Source: Xylocopa sonorina (taxonomy: Eukaryota > Arthropoda > Insecta > Hymenoptera > Apidae). From it: a DNA stretch of 64,000 nt. Where the stretch lies: contig NW_027490405.1 of NCBI RefSeq assembly GCF_050948175.1, forward strand, positions 186,001 to 250,000, in the 5' to 3' direction. The position numbers and the translations under genes are program-made. Below the pieces are notes generated by a model, which was given only the letters and a program-made list of their open reading frames with translations, was not told the origin of the DNA and made no database searches. This document shows positions 39,201 through 52,409 of the stretch, in pieces (within the stretch, counting starts at the first letter, position 1; each line of letters opens with the position of its first letter).

Positions 39201-39772
39201 GAACTCTATTGCCTATATACGTAGACATCTGCAAACTCTATTTCCTAGCAAGGAAATTTCGCACTTACATTCCACTGAAGTGAATACGAGGTATACATAA
39301 CATTACACATTGAATATTATATCTTGTTACGAAACATAGAAATGAAATACGACATCTCGTTTTAAGAAGCATTACTACCCTATTTCTGTGATACGTAGAC
39401 ATCTGCAAACAATATTTCCTAGCAAGGAAGTGTCGCATTTACATTCTTGTGAAGTGAAATCGAGGTATACATGACACTTCGCAATGAATATTATATCTTG
39501 TCATGAAACATAGAAGTGAGATGCGATATGGCATTTTAAGAATCATTAGAACTCTATTGTTTCGACACGTAGTCATCTGGTAATGCTACTTCCTAGCAAG
39601 GAAGTGTCGCATTAACATCCTTTTGAGGTGAATACGAGGTATACATGACACTTCGCAATGAATATTATATCTGAACATGAAACATAGAAATGAGATGCGA
39701 CATCTCGTTTTAAGAAACATTAGAACTCTATTGCTAGGATACGTAGACACCTGCAAACGCTATTTCCTAGCA
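36232..39772 (+). repeat. Mosaic satellite segment
   Basis: About 20 monomers of mixed types. Two neighbouring monomers (near 37320 and 37494) share CAATATTTCCTAGCAAGG with AAATGTCGC. A CTTCTGATG type lies near 37705 with the following TTGAAAGG type, and an ATAAGAGAG-like AGAAGAGAGATG type near 38468. 38920-38960 repeats 38390-38430. All units are 174 bp. I see no gene or insertion. Confidence 0.83.
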
Positions 39773-41254
39773 TGTAAGTGTCGCATTTACATTCTTTTGA
39801 AGTGAATACGAGGTATACATGACACTTCGCAATGAATATTGTATCTTACCATGAAACATAGAAGTGAGATGCGATATCGCGTTCTAGGAAGCATTAGAAC
39901 TCTATTGCTACGATACGTAGACATCTGCAAACGCTATTTCCTAGCATGGAAGTGACTTATTTACGTTCTTTTGAAGTGAATACGAGGTATACATGACACT
40001 TCGCAATGAATATTATATCTTATCATGAAACATAGAAGTGAGATGCGATATCGCGTTCTAAGAAGCATTAGAAATCTATTGCTACGATACGTAGACATAT
40101 GGAAACGTTATTCCCTTGCATGGAAGTGTCGCATTTACATTCTTTTGAAGTGAATACGAGATATACATGACACTTCGCAATGAATATTATATGTTATCAT
40201 GAAACATTGGAGTGAGATGCGATATCGCGTTTTAAGAAGCATTAGAACTCTATTGCTACGATACCTAGACATCTGCAAACGCTATTTCCTAGCATGGATG
40301 TGTCGCATTTACATTCTTTTGAAGTGAATACGATGTGTACATAACACTTCGCAATGAATATTTTATCTTATCATGATACATAGGAATGAGGTGCTATATC
40401 GCGTTTTGAGAAGCATTAGAACTCTATTGCTAATATACGTAGACATCTGCAAACAATATTTCCTAGCAAGGAAATGTCGCACTTACATTCCATTGAAGTC
40501 TATACGAGGTATACATAACATTACACAATGAATATTATATCTTATTACGAAACATAGAAATGAAATACGACATCTCGTTTTAAGAAGCATTAGTACTCTA
40601 TTGCTGTGATGCGTAGACATCTGCAAAGGCTATTTCCAAGCATGGAAGGGTCGCATTTACATTCTTTTGTAGTGAATACGAGGTATACATAACACTCAAT
40701 AATGAATATTATATCTTATCATGAAACATAGAAATGAAATACGACTTCTCAATTTAAGAAGCATTAGAACTCTATTGCTACGATACGTAGACATCTGCAA
40801 ACGCTATTTCCTAGCATGGAAGTGCCGCATTTACATTCTTTTGAAGATAATACGAGGTATACATAACATTCCGCAATGAATATTATATCTTATTACGAAG
40901 CATAGAAATGAAATACGACTTCTCGTTTTAAGAAGCATTAGAACTCTATTGCTACGATACGTAGACATCTGCAAACAATATTTCCTAGCAAGGAAGTGTC
41001 GCATTTACATTCTTTTGAAGTGAATACGAGGTATACATAACATTCCGCAATGAATATTATATCTTATCACGAAACATAGAAATGAGATGCGACATCTCGT
41101 ATTAAGAAGCATTAGAACTCTATTGCTACGATACGTAGACATCTGCAAACGCTATTTCCTAGCATGGAAGTGTCGCATTTACATTCTTCTGATGTGAATA
41201 CGAGATATACATGACACTTCGCAATGAATATTATATCTTATCATGAAACATAGA
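39773..41254 (+). repeat. Dispersed segmental duplication, right copy (one monomer shorter)
   Basis: Partner of 10545-12199, about 29 kb away and in the same orientation. ATTTTATCTTATCATG is followed directly by ATACATAGGAATGAGG, whereas the left copy has one extra monomer between them. The two are not identical (for example CCCTTGCATGG at about 40112 against CCCTAGCATGG). Confidence 0.8.
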
Positions 41255-41470
41255 AATGGGATGCGATATCGCTATTTAAGAAACATTAGAACTCTATTGC
41301 TTCGATACGTAGACATCTGGGAACGCTATTTCCTTGAAAGGAAGTGGCGCACTTACAATCATTTGAAGTGAATACGAGGTATACATAACACTCTACCATG
41401 TATATTATATCTTATCACGAAACATAGAAATGAAATGCGACATCTCGTTTTAAGAAGCATTAGAACTCTA
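40850..41470 (+). repeat. 6-monomer spaced pair, copy A
   Basis: It matches 41894-42514 at 1044 bp. CTTCTG occurs at 41186 and 42230, and the CGAAGCATAG and TTGAAAGGAAGTGG monomers recur in the same order. It overlaps the end of the dispersed duplication that ends at 41254. Confidence 0.82.
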
Positions 41471-41893
41471 TTGCTGCGATACGTATACATCTGCAAACGG
41501 TATTTCCTAGCATGTAAGTGTCGCATTTACATTCCTTTTAAGTTTATACGAGGTATACATGACTCTTCGCAATGAATATTATATCTTATCATGAAACGTA
41601 GGAGTGAGATGCGATATGGCATTTTAAGAATCATTAGAACTCTATTGTTTCGACACGTAGTCATCTGAACACGCTATTTCCTAGCAAGGAAGTGTCGCAT
41701 TTACATTCTTTTGAAGTGACTACAAGGTATACATAACACTCCATAATGAATATTATATCTTAACATGAAACATAGCAGTGAGATGCGATATCGCGTTTTA
41801 AGAAGTATTAGAACTCTATTGCTACGATACGTAGACATCTGCAAACGCTATTTCCCAGCATGGAAGTGTCGCATCTACATTCTTTTGAAGTGA
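41471..41893 (+). repeat. Monomers between the 6-monomer copies
   Basis: Two to three monomers with CCTTTTAAGTTTATACG (near 41534), GGCATTTTAAGAATC with TTTCGACACG (near 41649) and GACTACAAGG types. Confidence 0.8.
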
Positions 41894-42514
41894 ATACGAG
41901 GTATACATAACATTCGGCAATGAATATTATATCTTATTACGAAGCATAGAAATGAAATACGACTTCTCGTTTTAAGAAGCATTAGAACTCTATTGCTACG
42001 ATACGTAGACATCTGCAAACAATATTTCCTAGCAAGGAAGTGTCGCATTTACATTCTATTGAAGTGAATACGAGGTATACATAACATTCCGCAATGAATA
42101 TTATATCTTATCACGAAACATAGAAATGAGATGCGACATCTCGTATTAAGAAGCATTAGAACTCTATTGCTACGATACGTAGACATCTGCAAACGCTATT
42201 TCCTAGCATGGAAGTGTCGCATTTACATTCTTCTGATGTGAATACGAGATATACATGACACTTCGCAATGAATATTATATCTTATCATGAAACATAGAAA
42301 TGGGATGCGATATCGCTATTTAAGAAACATTAGAACTCTATTGCTTCGATACGTAGACATCTGGGAACGCTATTTCCTTGAAAGGAAGTGGCGCATTTAC
42401 AATCATTTGAAGTGAATACGAGGTATACATAACACTCTACCATGTATATTATATCTTATCACGAAACATAGGAATGAAATGTGACATCTCGTTTTAAGAA
42501 GCATTAGAACTCTA
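41894..42514 (+). repeat. 6-monomer spaced pair, copy B
   Basis: Partner of 40850-41470. It has private changes such as CATTCGGCAATG near 41913 and CATTCTATTGAAG near 42056. Confidence 0.82.
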
Positions 42515-42746
42515 TTGCTACGATACGTGGACATCTGCAAACGCTATTTCCGAGCATGGAAGTGTCGCATTTACATTCTTTTGAAGTGAATACGAGGTAT
42601 ACATGACACTTCGCAATGAATATTATATCTTATCATGAAACATAGGAGTGAGATGCGATATGGCATTTTAAGAATCATTAGAACTCTATTGTTCCGACAC
42701 GCTGTCATCTGGAAACGATATTTCCTTGCAAGGAAGTGTCGCATTT

Positions 42747-43030
42747 GCATTCTTTTGAAGTGACTACGGGGTATACATAACACTCCATAATGAATATTAT
42801 ATCTTAACATGAAACATAGCAGTGAGATGCGATATCGCGTTTTAAGAAGCATTAGAACTCTATTGCTACGATACGTAGACATCTGCAAATGCTATTTCCT
42901 AGCTTGGAAGTGTCGCATCTACATTCTTTTGAAGATAATACGAGGTATACATAACATTCCGCAATGAATATTATACCTTATCATGAAGCATATAAGAGAG
43001 ATGCGATATCGCGTCTTAGGAAGCATTAGA
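42747..43030 (+). repeat. GGGGTATAC cassette, partial copy
   Basis: It begins like the other cassettes (GCATTC, CTACGGGG, AGCTTGG, ATATAAGAGAG) but then switches to CGTCTTAGGAAGC and leaves the cassette order. It is a truncated copy in which the GGAAGGGTCGC monomer does not follow. Confidence 0.75.
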
Positions 43031-43065
43031 ACTCTATTGCTACGATATGTAGACATCTGCAAACG

Positions 43066-43737
43066 CTACTTCCTAGCATGGAAGTGTCGCATTTACATTC
43101 TTTTGAAGTGAATACGAGATATACATGATACTCCGCAATGAATATTATATCTTATCATGATACATAGGAATGAGGTGCTATATCGCCTTTTTAGAAGCAT
43201 TAGAACTCTATTGCTAATATACGTAGACATCTGCAAACAATATTTCCTAGCAAGGAAATGTCGCACTTACATTCCATTGAAGTCTATACGAGGTATACAT
43301 AACATTACACAATGAATATTATATCTTATTACGAAACATAGAAATGAAATACGACATCTCGTTTTAAGAAGCATTAGTACTCTATTGCTGTGATGCGTAG
43401 ACATCTGCAAAGGCTATTTCCAAGCATGGAAGGGTCGCATTTACATACTTTTGTAGTGAATACGAGGTATACATAACACTCCATAATGAATATTATATCT
43501 TATCATGAAACATAGAAATGAAATACGACTTCTCATTTTAAGAAGCATTAGAACTCTATTGCTACGATACGTAGACATCTGCAAACGCTATTTCCTAGCA
43601 TGGAAGTGCCGCATTTACATTCTTTTGAAGATAATACGAGGTATACATAACATTCCGCAATGAATATTATATCTTATTACGAAGCATAGAAATGAAATAC
43701 GACTTCTCGTTTTAAGAAGCATTAGAACTCTATTGCT
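43066..43737 (+). repeat. Third copy of the GATACATAGG cassette
   Basis: This block resembles 11227-11898 and includes the monomer that is missing at 40.4 kb. It lies exactly 2784 bp (16 monomers) from the 40.4-kb copy at the marker ATACATAGGA (40376 and 43160). Similarity ends where TTGCTTCGATACG replaces TTGCTACGATACG near 43737. A further shortened version lies near 47930-48550. Confidence 0.8.
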
Positions 43738-44318
43738 TCGATACGTAGACATCTGGGAACGCTATTTCCTTGAAAGGAAGTGGCGCATTTACAATCATTT
43801 GAAGTGAATACGAGGTATACATAACACTCTACCATGTACATTATATCTTATCACGAAACATAGAAATGACATGTGACATCTCGTTTTAAGAAGCATTAGA
43901 ACTCTATTGCTACGATACGTGGACATCTGCAAACGCTATTTCCTAGCATGTAACTGTCGCATTTACATTCTTTTGAAGTGAATACGAGGTATACATGACA
44001 CATCGCAATGATTATTATATCTTATCATGAGACATAGATGTGAGATGCGATATCGCGTTCCAAGAAGCATTAGATCTCCCTTGCTACGATACGTAGACAT
44101 CTGCAAACGCTATTTCCTAGCATGGAAGTGACTTATTTACGTTCTTTTGAAGTGAATACGAGGTATACATGACACTTCGCAATGAATATTATATTTTATC
44201 ATGAAACATAAAAGTGAGATGCGATATCGCGTTCTAAGAAGCATTAGAAATCTATTGCTACGATACGTAGACATCTGCAAACGCTATTTCCTAGAATGTA
44301 AGTGTCGCATTTACATTC
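43738..44318 (+). repeat. Mosaic satellite segment
   Basis: Three to four monomers: the TTGAAAGGAAGTGG type, the TGGACATCTG type, a GCGTTCCAAGAAGC variant near 44056 and an ACTTATTTACG type at about 44128. Satellite only. Confidence 0.82.
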
Positions 44319-45188
44319 TTTTGAAGTGAATACGAGGTATACATGACACATCGCAATGATTATTATATCTTATCATGAAACATAGGTGTGAGAGGCGATA
44401 TCGCGTTTTAAGAAGCATTAGATCTCCCTTGCTACGATACGTAGACATCTGCAAACGCTATTTCCTAGCATGTAAGTGTCGCATTGACATTCTTTTGATG
44501 TGAATACGAGGTATACATGACACTTCGCAATGAATATTATATCTTATCATGAAACATAGAAATGCGATGCGACATCTCGTTTTAAGACGTATTAGAACTC
44601 TATTATTTCCATACGTAGTCGTCTGGAAACGCAATTTCCTAGCAAGGAAGTGTCGCACTTACATCCTTTTGAAGTGAATACGAAGTATACATAACACTTC
44701 GCACTGAATATTATATCTTATCATGAAACATAGAAATGAGATGCGGCATCTCGTTTTAAGAAGCATTAGAACACTATTGTTACGACACGTAGACATCTGC
44801 AAACGCTATTTCCTAGCATAGAAGCGTCGCATTTACATTCTTGTCATGTGAATACGAAGTATATATGACACTTCGCAATGAATATTATATCTTATCATGA
44901 AACATAGATGTGAGATGCGATATCGCGTTCTAAGAAGCATTAGAATTCCATTGCTGCGATACGTAGACATCTGCAAATGCTATTTCCTAGCATGTAAGTG
45001 TCGCATTCACATTCTTTTGAAGTGAATACGAGGTATACATGACACTTCGCAATGAATATTATATCTTATCGTGAAATATAGAAGTGAGATGCGATATCGC
45101 GTTCTAAGAAGCATTAGAACTCTATTGCTACGATACGTAGACATCTGCAAACGCTATTTCCTAGCATGGAAGTGACTTATTTACGATC
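44319..45188 (+). repeat. 5-monomer tandem duplication, copy A
   Basis: An 870-bp block repeated directly. AGCAAGGAAG followed by TGTCGCACTT occurs at 44641 and 45511. GATGCGGCATCTCG and GAACACTATTGTTACG follow in both. Differences include GAGAGGCGAT near 44391 and AATTCCATTGC near 44944 in this copy only. Confidence 0.86.
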
Positions 45189-46058
45189 TTTTGAAGTGAA
45201 TACGAGGTATACATGACACATCGCAATGATTATTATATCTTATCATGAAACATAGGTGTGAGATGCGATATCGCGTTTTAAGAAGCATTAGATCACCCTT
45301 GCTACGATACGTAGACATCTGCAAACGCTATTTCCTAGCATGTAAGTGTCGCGTTTACATTCTTTTGATGTGAATACGAGGTATACATGACACTTCGCAA
45401 TGAATATTATATCTTATCATGAAACATAGAAATGCGATGCGACATCTCGTTTTAAGATGTATTAGATCTCTATTATTTCCATACGTAGTCGTCTGGAAAC
45501 GCAATTTCCTAGCAAGGAAGTGTCGCACTTACATCCTTTTGAAGTGAATACGAAGTATACATAACACTTCGCACTGAATATTATATCTTATCATGAAACA
45601 TAGAAATGAGATGCGGCATCTCGTTTTAAGAAGCATTAGAACACTATTGTTACGACACGTAGACATCTGTAAACGCTATTTCCTAGCATGGAAGCGTCGC
45701 ATTTACATTCTTGTCATGTGAATACGAAGTATACATGACACTTCGCAATGAATATTATATCTTATCATGAAACATAGATGAGAGATGCGATATCGCGTTC
45801 TAAGAAGCATTAGAACTCTATTGCTGCGATACGTAGACATCTGCAAATGCTATTTCTTAGCATGTAAGTGTCGCATTTACATTCTTTTGAAGTGAATACG
45901 AGGTATACATGACACTTCGCAATGAATATTACATCTTACCATGAAACATAGAAGTGAGATGCGATATCGCGTTCTAAGAAGCATTAGATCTCTATTGCTA
46001 CGATACGTAGACATCTGCAAACGCTATTTCCTAGCATGGAAGTGACTTATTTACGTTC
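45189..46058 (+). repeat. 5-monomer tandem duplication, copy B
   Basis: Direct repeat of 44319-45188. It begins within an ACTTATTTACG monomer, and the same type recurs at its right end near 46044, as expected for a tandem step. Confidence 0.86.
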
Positions 46059-47096
46059 TTTTGAAGTGAATACGAGGTATACATGACACTTCGCAATGAA
46101 TATTATATGTTATCATGAAACATAGAAGTGAGATGCGATATCGCGTTCTAAGAAGCATTAGAAATCTATTGCTACGATACGTAGACATATGGAAACGTTA
46201 TTCCCTAGCATGGAAGTGTCGCATTTACATTCTTTTGAAGTGAATACGAGATATACATGACACTTCCCAATGAATATTATATGTTATCATGAAACATTGG
46301 AGTGAGATGCGATATCGCGTTTTAAGAAGCATTAGAACTCTATTGCTACGATACCTAGACATCTGCAAACGCTATTTCCTAGCATGGAAGTGTCGCATTT
46401 ACATTCTTCTGATGTGAATACGAGATATACATGACACTTCGCAATGAATATTATATCTTATCATGAAACATAGGAATGGGATGCGATATCGCTATTTAAG
46501 AAACATTAGAACTCTATTGCTTCGATACGTAGACATCTGGGAACGCTATTTCCTTGAAAGGAAGTGGCGCATTTACAATCATTTGAAGTGAATACGAGGT
46601 ATACATAACACTCTACCATGTATATTATATCTTATCACGAAACATAGAAATGAAATGTGACATCTCGTTTTAAGAAGCATTAGAACTCTATTGCTACGAT
46701 ACGTGGACATCTGCAAACGCTATTTCCTAGCATGTAAGTGTCGCATTTACATCCTTTTGAAGTGAATACGAGGTATACATGACACATCGCAATGATTATT
46801 ATATCTTATCATGAAACATAGATGTGAGATGCGATATCGCGATTTAAGAAGCACTAGAACTCCATTGCTGCGATACGTAGACATCTGCAAATGCTATTTC
46901 CTAGCATGTAAGTGTCGCATTTACATTCTTTTGAAGTGAATACGAGGTATACATGACACTTCGCAATGAATATTATATCTTATCATGAAACATAGGAGTG
47001 AGATGCGATATGGCATTTTAAGAATCATTAGAACTCTATTGTTCCGACACGTAGTCACCTGGAAACGCTATTTCCTAGCAAGGAAGTGTCGCATTT
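46059..47096 (+). repeat. Mosaic satellite segment
   Basis: Six monomers: the ACATATGGAAACG, ATACCTAGAC and CTTCTGATG (46406) types, then the TTGAAAGG, TGGACATCTG and CGATTTAAGAAGCAC types. The CTTCTGATG order recurs 14 monomers on at 48842. Confidence 0.82.
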
Positions 47097-47766
47097 GCAT
47101 TCTTTTGAAGTGACTACGGGGTATACATAACACTCCATAATGAATATTATATCTTAACATGAAGCATAGCAGTGAGATGCGATATCGCGTTTTAAGAAGC
47201 ATTAGAACTCTATTGCTACGATACGTAGACATCTGCAAACGCTATTTCCTAGCATGGAAGTGTCGCATCTACATTCTTTTGAAGATAATACGAGGTATAC
47301 ATAACATTCCGCAATGAATATTATACCTTATCATGAAACATATAAGAGAGATGCGATATCGCGTTTTAGGAAGCATTAGAACTCTACTGCTACGATACGT
47401 AGACATCTGCAAAGGCTATTTCCTAGCATGGAAGGGTCGCATTTACATTCTTTTGAAGTGAGTACGAGGTATACATGACACTTCGCAATGAATATTATAT
47501 CTGAACATGAAACATAGAAGTGAGATGCAACATCTCGTTTTAAGAAGCATTAGAACTCTATTGCTACGATACGTAGGCATCTGCAAACGCTATTCCCTAG
47601 CATGGAAGTGTCGCATTTACATTCTTTTGAAGTGAATACGAGATATACATGACACTTCGCAATGGATACTATATCTTATCATGAAATATAGAAGTGAGAT
47701 GCGATATCGCGTTTTAGGAAGCATTAGAACTCTATTGCTACGATACGAAGACATCTGCAAACGCTA
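47097..47766 (+). repeat. GGGGTATAC cassette, full copy
   Basis: It carries the complete order of variants from CTACGGGG through ATATAAGAGAG, GGAAGGGTCGC and ATCTGAACATG to GGATACTATATC. One difference from the 24-kb copies is AGCATGGAAG in place of AGCTTGGAAG. Confidence 0.8.
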
Positions 47767-47929
47767 TTTCCTAGCATGGAAGTGTCGCATTTACATTCTT
47801 TTGTAGTGAATACGAAGTATACATGACACTTCGCAATGAATATTATATCTTATCATGAAACATAGAAGTGAGATGCGATATCGCGTTTTAGGAAGCATTA
47901 GAACTCTATTGCTACGATATGTAGACATC

Positions 47930-48550
47930 TGCAAACGCTACTTCCTAGCATTGAAGTGTCGCATTTACATTCTTTTGAAGTGAATACGAGATATACATGA
48001 CACTCCGCAATGAATATTATATCTTATTACGAAACATAGAAATGAAATACGACATCTCGTTTTAAGAAGCATTAGTACTCTATTGCTGTGATGCGTAGAC
48101 ATCTGCAAAGGCTATTTCCAAGCATTGCAGGGTCGCATTTACATTCTTTTGTAGTGAATACGAGGTATACATAACACTCCATAATGAATATTATATCTTA
48201 TCATGAAACATAGAAATGAAATACGACTTCTCATTTTAAGAAGCATTAGAACTCTATTGCTACGATACGTAGACATCTGCAAACGCTATTTCCTAGCATG
48301 GAAGTGCCGCATTTACATTCTTTTGAAGATAATACGAGGTATACATAACATTCCGCAATGAATATTATATCTTATTACGAAGCATAGAAATGAAATACGA
48401 CTTCTCGTTTTAAGAAGCATTAGAACTCTATTGCTACGATACGTAGACTTCTGCAAACAATATTTCCTAGCAAGGAAGTGTCGCATTTACATTCTTTTGA
48501 AGTGAATACGAGGTATACATAACATTCCGCAATGAATATTATATCTTATC
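47930..48550 (+). repeat. Fourth, shortened copy of the GATACATAGG cassette
   Basis: It has GCTACTTCC...ACTCCGCAATG, then GCTGTGATGCG and CCAAGCATTG, then the GTGCCGCATTT monomer. The GATACATAGG monomer itself has been lost, so the order jumps by one unit relative to 43066-43737. Confidence 0.72.
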
Positions 48551-48756
48551 ATGAAACATAGGAGTGAGATGCGATATGGCATTTTAAGAATCATTAGAAC
48601 TCTATTGTTTCGACACGTAGTCATCTGAAAACGCTATTTCCTAGCAAGGAAGTGTCGCATTTATATTCTTTTGAAGTGACTACAAGGTATACATAACACT
48701 CCATAATGAATATTATATCTTAACATGAAACATAGCAGTGAGATGCGATATCGCGT
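48551..48756 (+). repeat. Short connecting monomers (TTTCGACACG type)
   Basis: A little over one monomer, with GGCATTTTAAGAATC, TTTCGACACGTAGTC and GACTACAAGG. This type also precedes the later CTTCTGATG cassettes. Confidence 0.8.
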
Positions 48757-49680
48757 TTTAGGAAGCATTAGAACTCTACTGCTACGATACGTAGACATCT
48801 GCAAAGGCTATTTCCTAGCATGGAAGTGTCGCATTTACATTCTTCTGATGTGAATACGAGATATACATGACACTTCGCAATGAATATTATATCTTATCAT
48901 GAAACATAGAAATGGGATGCGATATCGCTATTTAAGAAACATTAGAACTCTATTGCTTCGATACGTAGACATCTGGGAACGCTATTTCCTTGAAAGGAAG
49001 TGGCGCATTTACAATCATTTGAAGTGAATACGAGGTATACATAACACTCTTCCATGTATATTATATCTTATCACGAAACATAGAAATGAAGTGTGACATC
49101 TCGTTTTAAGAAGCATTAGAACTCTATTGCTACGATACGTGGACATCTGCAAACGCTATTTCCTAGCATGTAAGTGTCGCATTTACATTCTTTTGAAGTG
49201 AATACGAGGTATACATGACACATCGCAATGATTATTATATCTTATCATGAAACATAGATGTGAGATGCGATATCGCGATTTAAGAAGCATTAGAACTCTA
49301 TTGCTACGATACGTAGACATCTGCAAACAATATTTCCTAGCATGGAAGTGTCGCATTTACATTCTTTTGAAGTGAATACGAGGTATACATGACACTTCGC
49401 AATGAATATTATATCTTATCATGAAACATAGGAGTGAGATGCGACATGGCATTTTAAGAATCATTAGAACTCTATTGCTACGATACGTAGACATCTGCAA
49501 ACCCTATTTCCTAGCATGGAAGTGTCGCATTTTCATTCATTTGAAGTATATGCGTGGTATACATGACACTTCGCATTGAATATTATGTCTTACTAGGAAA
49601 CATAGGAATGAGATGCGATATCGCGTTTTAGGAAGCGTTAGGACTCCATTGCTACGATACGTAGACATCTGCAAACGCTA
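48757..49680 (+). repeat. CTTCTGATG cassette K1
   Basis: An ordered run of about five monomers: AAAGGCTATTTCC with CTTCTGATG, TTAAGAAAC, TTGAAAGGAAGTGG, TGGACATCTG, GATGTGAGATG with CGATTTAAG, CAATATTTCC with GGCATTTTAAG, then ACCCTATTTCC with CATTTTCATT. The same order recurs as K2-K6. The CTTCTG markers are at 48842, 50756, 52495, 56497, 59281 and 62064. Confidence 0.85.
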
Positions 49681-50670
49681 TTTCCTAGCATGGAAGTGTC
49701 GCATCTACATTCTTTTGAAGATAATACGAGGTATACATAACATTCCGCAATGAATATTATACCTTATCATGAAACATATAAGAGAGATGCGATATCGAGT
49801 TTTAGGAAGCATTAGAACTCTACTGCTACGATACGTAGACATCTGCAAAGGCTATTTCCTAGCATGGAAGGGTCGCATTTACATTCTTTTGAAGTGAGTA
49901 CGAGGTATACATGACACTTCGCAATGAATATTATATCTTAACATGAAACATAGCAGTGAGATGCGATATCGCGTTTTAAGGAGTATTAGAACTCTATTGC
50001 TACGATACGTAGACATCTGCAAACGCTATTTCCTAGCATGGAAGTGTCGCATCTACATTCTTTTGAAGATAATACGAGGTATACATAACATTCCGCAATG
50101 AATATTATACCTTATCATGAAACATATAAGAGAGATGCGATATCGCGTTTTAGGAAGCATTAGAACTCTACTGCTACGATACGTAGACATCTGCAAAGGC
50201 TATTTCCTAGCATGGAAGGGTCGCATTTACATTCTTTTGAAGTGAGTACGAGGTATACATGACACTTCGCAATGAATATTATATCTGAACATGAAACATA
50301 GGAGTGAGATGCAACATCTCGTTTTAAGAAGCATTAGAACTCTATTGCTACGATACGTAGGCATCTGCAAACGCTATTCCCTAGCATGGAAGTGTCGCAT
50401 TTACATTCTTTTGAAGTGAATACGAGATATACATGACACTTCGCAATGGATACTATATCTTATCATGAAATATAGAAGTGAGATGCGATATGGCATTTTA
50501 AGAATCATTAGAACTCTATTGTTTCGACACGTAGTCATCTGAAAACGCTATTTCCTAGCAAGGAAGTGTCGCATTTACATTCTTTTGAAGTGACTACAAG
50601 GTATACATAACACTCCATAATGAATATTATATCTTAACATGAAACATAGCAGTGAGATGCGATATCGCGT
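49681..50670 (+). repeat. Duplicated ATAAGAGAG monomers between K1 and K2
   Basis: The AAGATAATACG, ATATAAGAGAG and GGAAGGGTCGC pair occurs twice in a row (near 49720 and 50070), a two-monomer step of 348-360 bp. It is followed by the ATCTGAACATG, TAGGCATCTG and TTTCGACACG types. Confidence 0.8.
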
Positions 50671-51595
50671 TTTAGGAAGCATTAGAACTCTACTGCTACG
50701 ATACGTAGACATTTGCAAAGGCTATTTCCTAGCATGGAAGTGTCGCATTTACATTCTTCTGATGTGAATACGAGATATACATGACACTTCGCAATGAATA
50801 TTATATCTTATCATGAAACATAGAAATGGGATGCGATATCGCTATTTAAGAAACATTAGAACCCTATTGCTTCGATACGTAGACATCTGGGAACGCTATT
50901 TCCTTGAAAGGAAGTGGCGCATTTACAATCATTTGAAGTGAATACGAGGTATACATAACACTCTACCATGTATATTATATCTTATCACGAAACATAGAAA
51001 TGAAATGTGACATCTCGTTTTAAGAAGCATTAGAACTCTATTGCTACGATACGTGGACATCTGCAAACGCTATTTCCTCCATGTAAGTGTCGCATTTACA
51101 TTCTTTTGAAGTGAATACGAGGTATACATGACACATCGCAATGATTATTATATCTTATCATGAAACATAGATGTGAGATGCGATATCGCGATTTAAGAAG
51201 CATTAGAACTCTATTGCTACGATACGTAGACATCTGCAAACAATATTTCCTAGCATGGAAGTGTCGCATTTACATTCTTTTGAAGTGAATACGAGGTATA
51301 CATGACACTTCGCAATGAATATTATATCTTATCATGAAACATAGGAGTGAGATGCGATATGGCATTTTCAGAATCATTAGAACTCTATTGCTACGATACG
51401 TAGACATCTGCAAACCCTATTTCCTAGCATGGAAGTGTCGCATTTTCATTCATGTGAAGTATATGCGTGGTATACATGACACTTCGCATTGAATATTATG
51501 TCTTATTAGGAAACATAGGAATGAGATGCGATATCGCGTTTTAGGAAGCGTTAGGACTCTATTGCTACGATACGTTGACATCTGCAAACGCTATT
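50671..51595 (+). repeat. CTTCTGATG cassette K2 (carries CCTCC deletion)
   Basis: It has the same order as K1. It also carries TTTCCTCCATG (51076) in place of TTTCCTAGCATG, GGCATTTTCAGAATC (near 51361) and ACGTTGACATC (near 51571). All three rare variants occur together again only in K5 and K6. Confidence 0.85.
51073..51086 (+). other. 1-bp length change (CCTCC variant), first occurrence
   Basis: TTTCCTCCATGTAAG in place of TTTCCTAGCATGTAAG, so AG is replaced by C. The same rare change recurs at 59601 and 62384. Confidence 0.85.
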
Positions 51596-52409
51596 TCCTA
51601 GCATGGAAGTGTCGCATCTACATTCTTTTGAAGATAATACGAGGTATACATAACATTCCGCAATGAATATTATACCTTATCATGAAACATATAAGAGAGA
51701 TGCGATATCGCGTTTTAGGAAGCATTAGAACTCTACTGCTACGATACGTAGACATCTGCAAAGGCTATTTCCTAGCATGGAAGGGTCGCATTTACATTCT
51801 TTTGAGGTGAGTACGAGGTATACATGACACTTCGCAATGAATATTATATCTGAACATGAAACATAGAAGTGAGATGCAACATCTCGTTTTAAGAAGCATT
51901 AGAACTCTATTGCTACGATACGTAGACATCTGCAAACGCTATTTCCTAGCATGGAAGTGTCGCACCTACATTCTTTTGAAGTGAATACGAGGTATACATA
52001 ACATTCCGCAATGAATATTATATCTTATTACGAAGCATAGAAATGAAATACGAATTCTCGTTTTAAGAAGCATTAGAACTCTATTGCTACGATACGTAGA
52101 CATCTGCAAACAATATTACCTAGCAAGGAAGTGTCGCATTTACATTCTTTTGAAGTGAATACGAGGTATACATGACACTTCGCAATGAATATTATATCTT
52201 ATCATGAAACGTAGGAGTGAGATGCGATATGGCATTTTAAGAATCATTAGAACTCTATTGTTTCGACACGTAGTCATCTGAAAACGCTATTTCCTAGCAA
52301 GGAAGTGTCGCATTTACATTCTTTTGAAGTAACTACAAGGTATACATAACACTCCATAATGAATATTATATCTTAACATGAAACATAGCAGTGAGATGCG
52401 ATATCGCGT
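51596..52409 (+). repeat. Connecting monomers between K2 and K3
   Basis: Four to five monomers: ATATAAGAGAG, GGAAGGGTCGC with TTGAGGTGAG, CGAAGCATAG with CGAATTCTCG (a new EcoRI site near 52052), CAATATTACC, and TTTCGACACG with GTAACTACAAGG. Confidence 0.8.
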
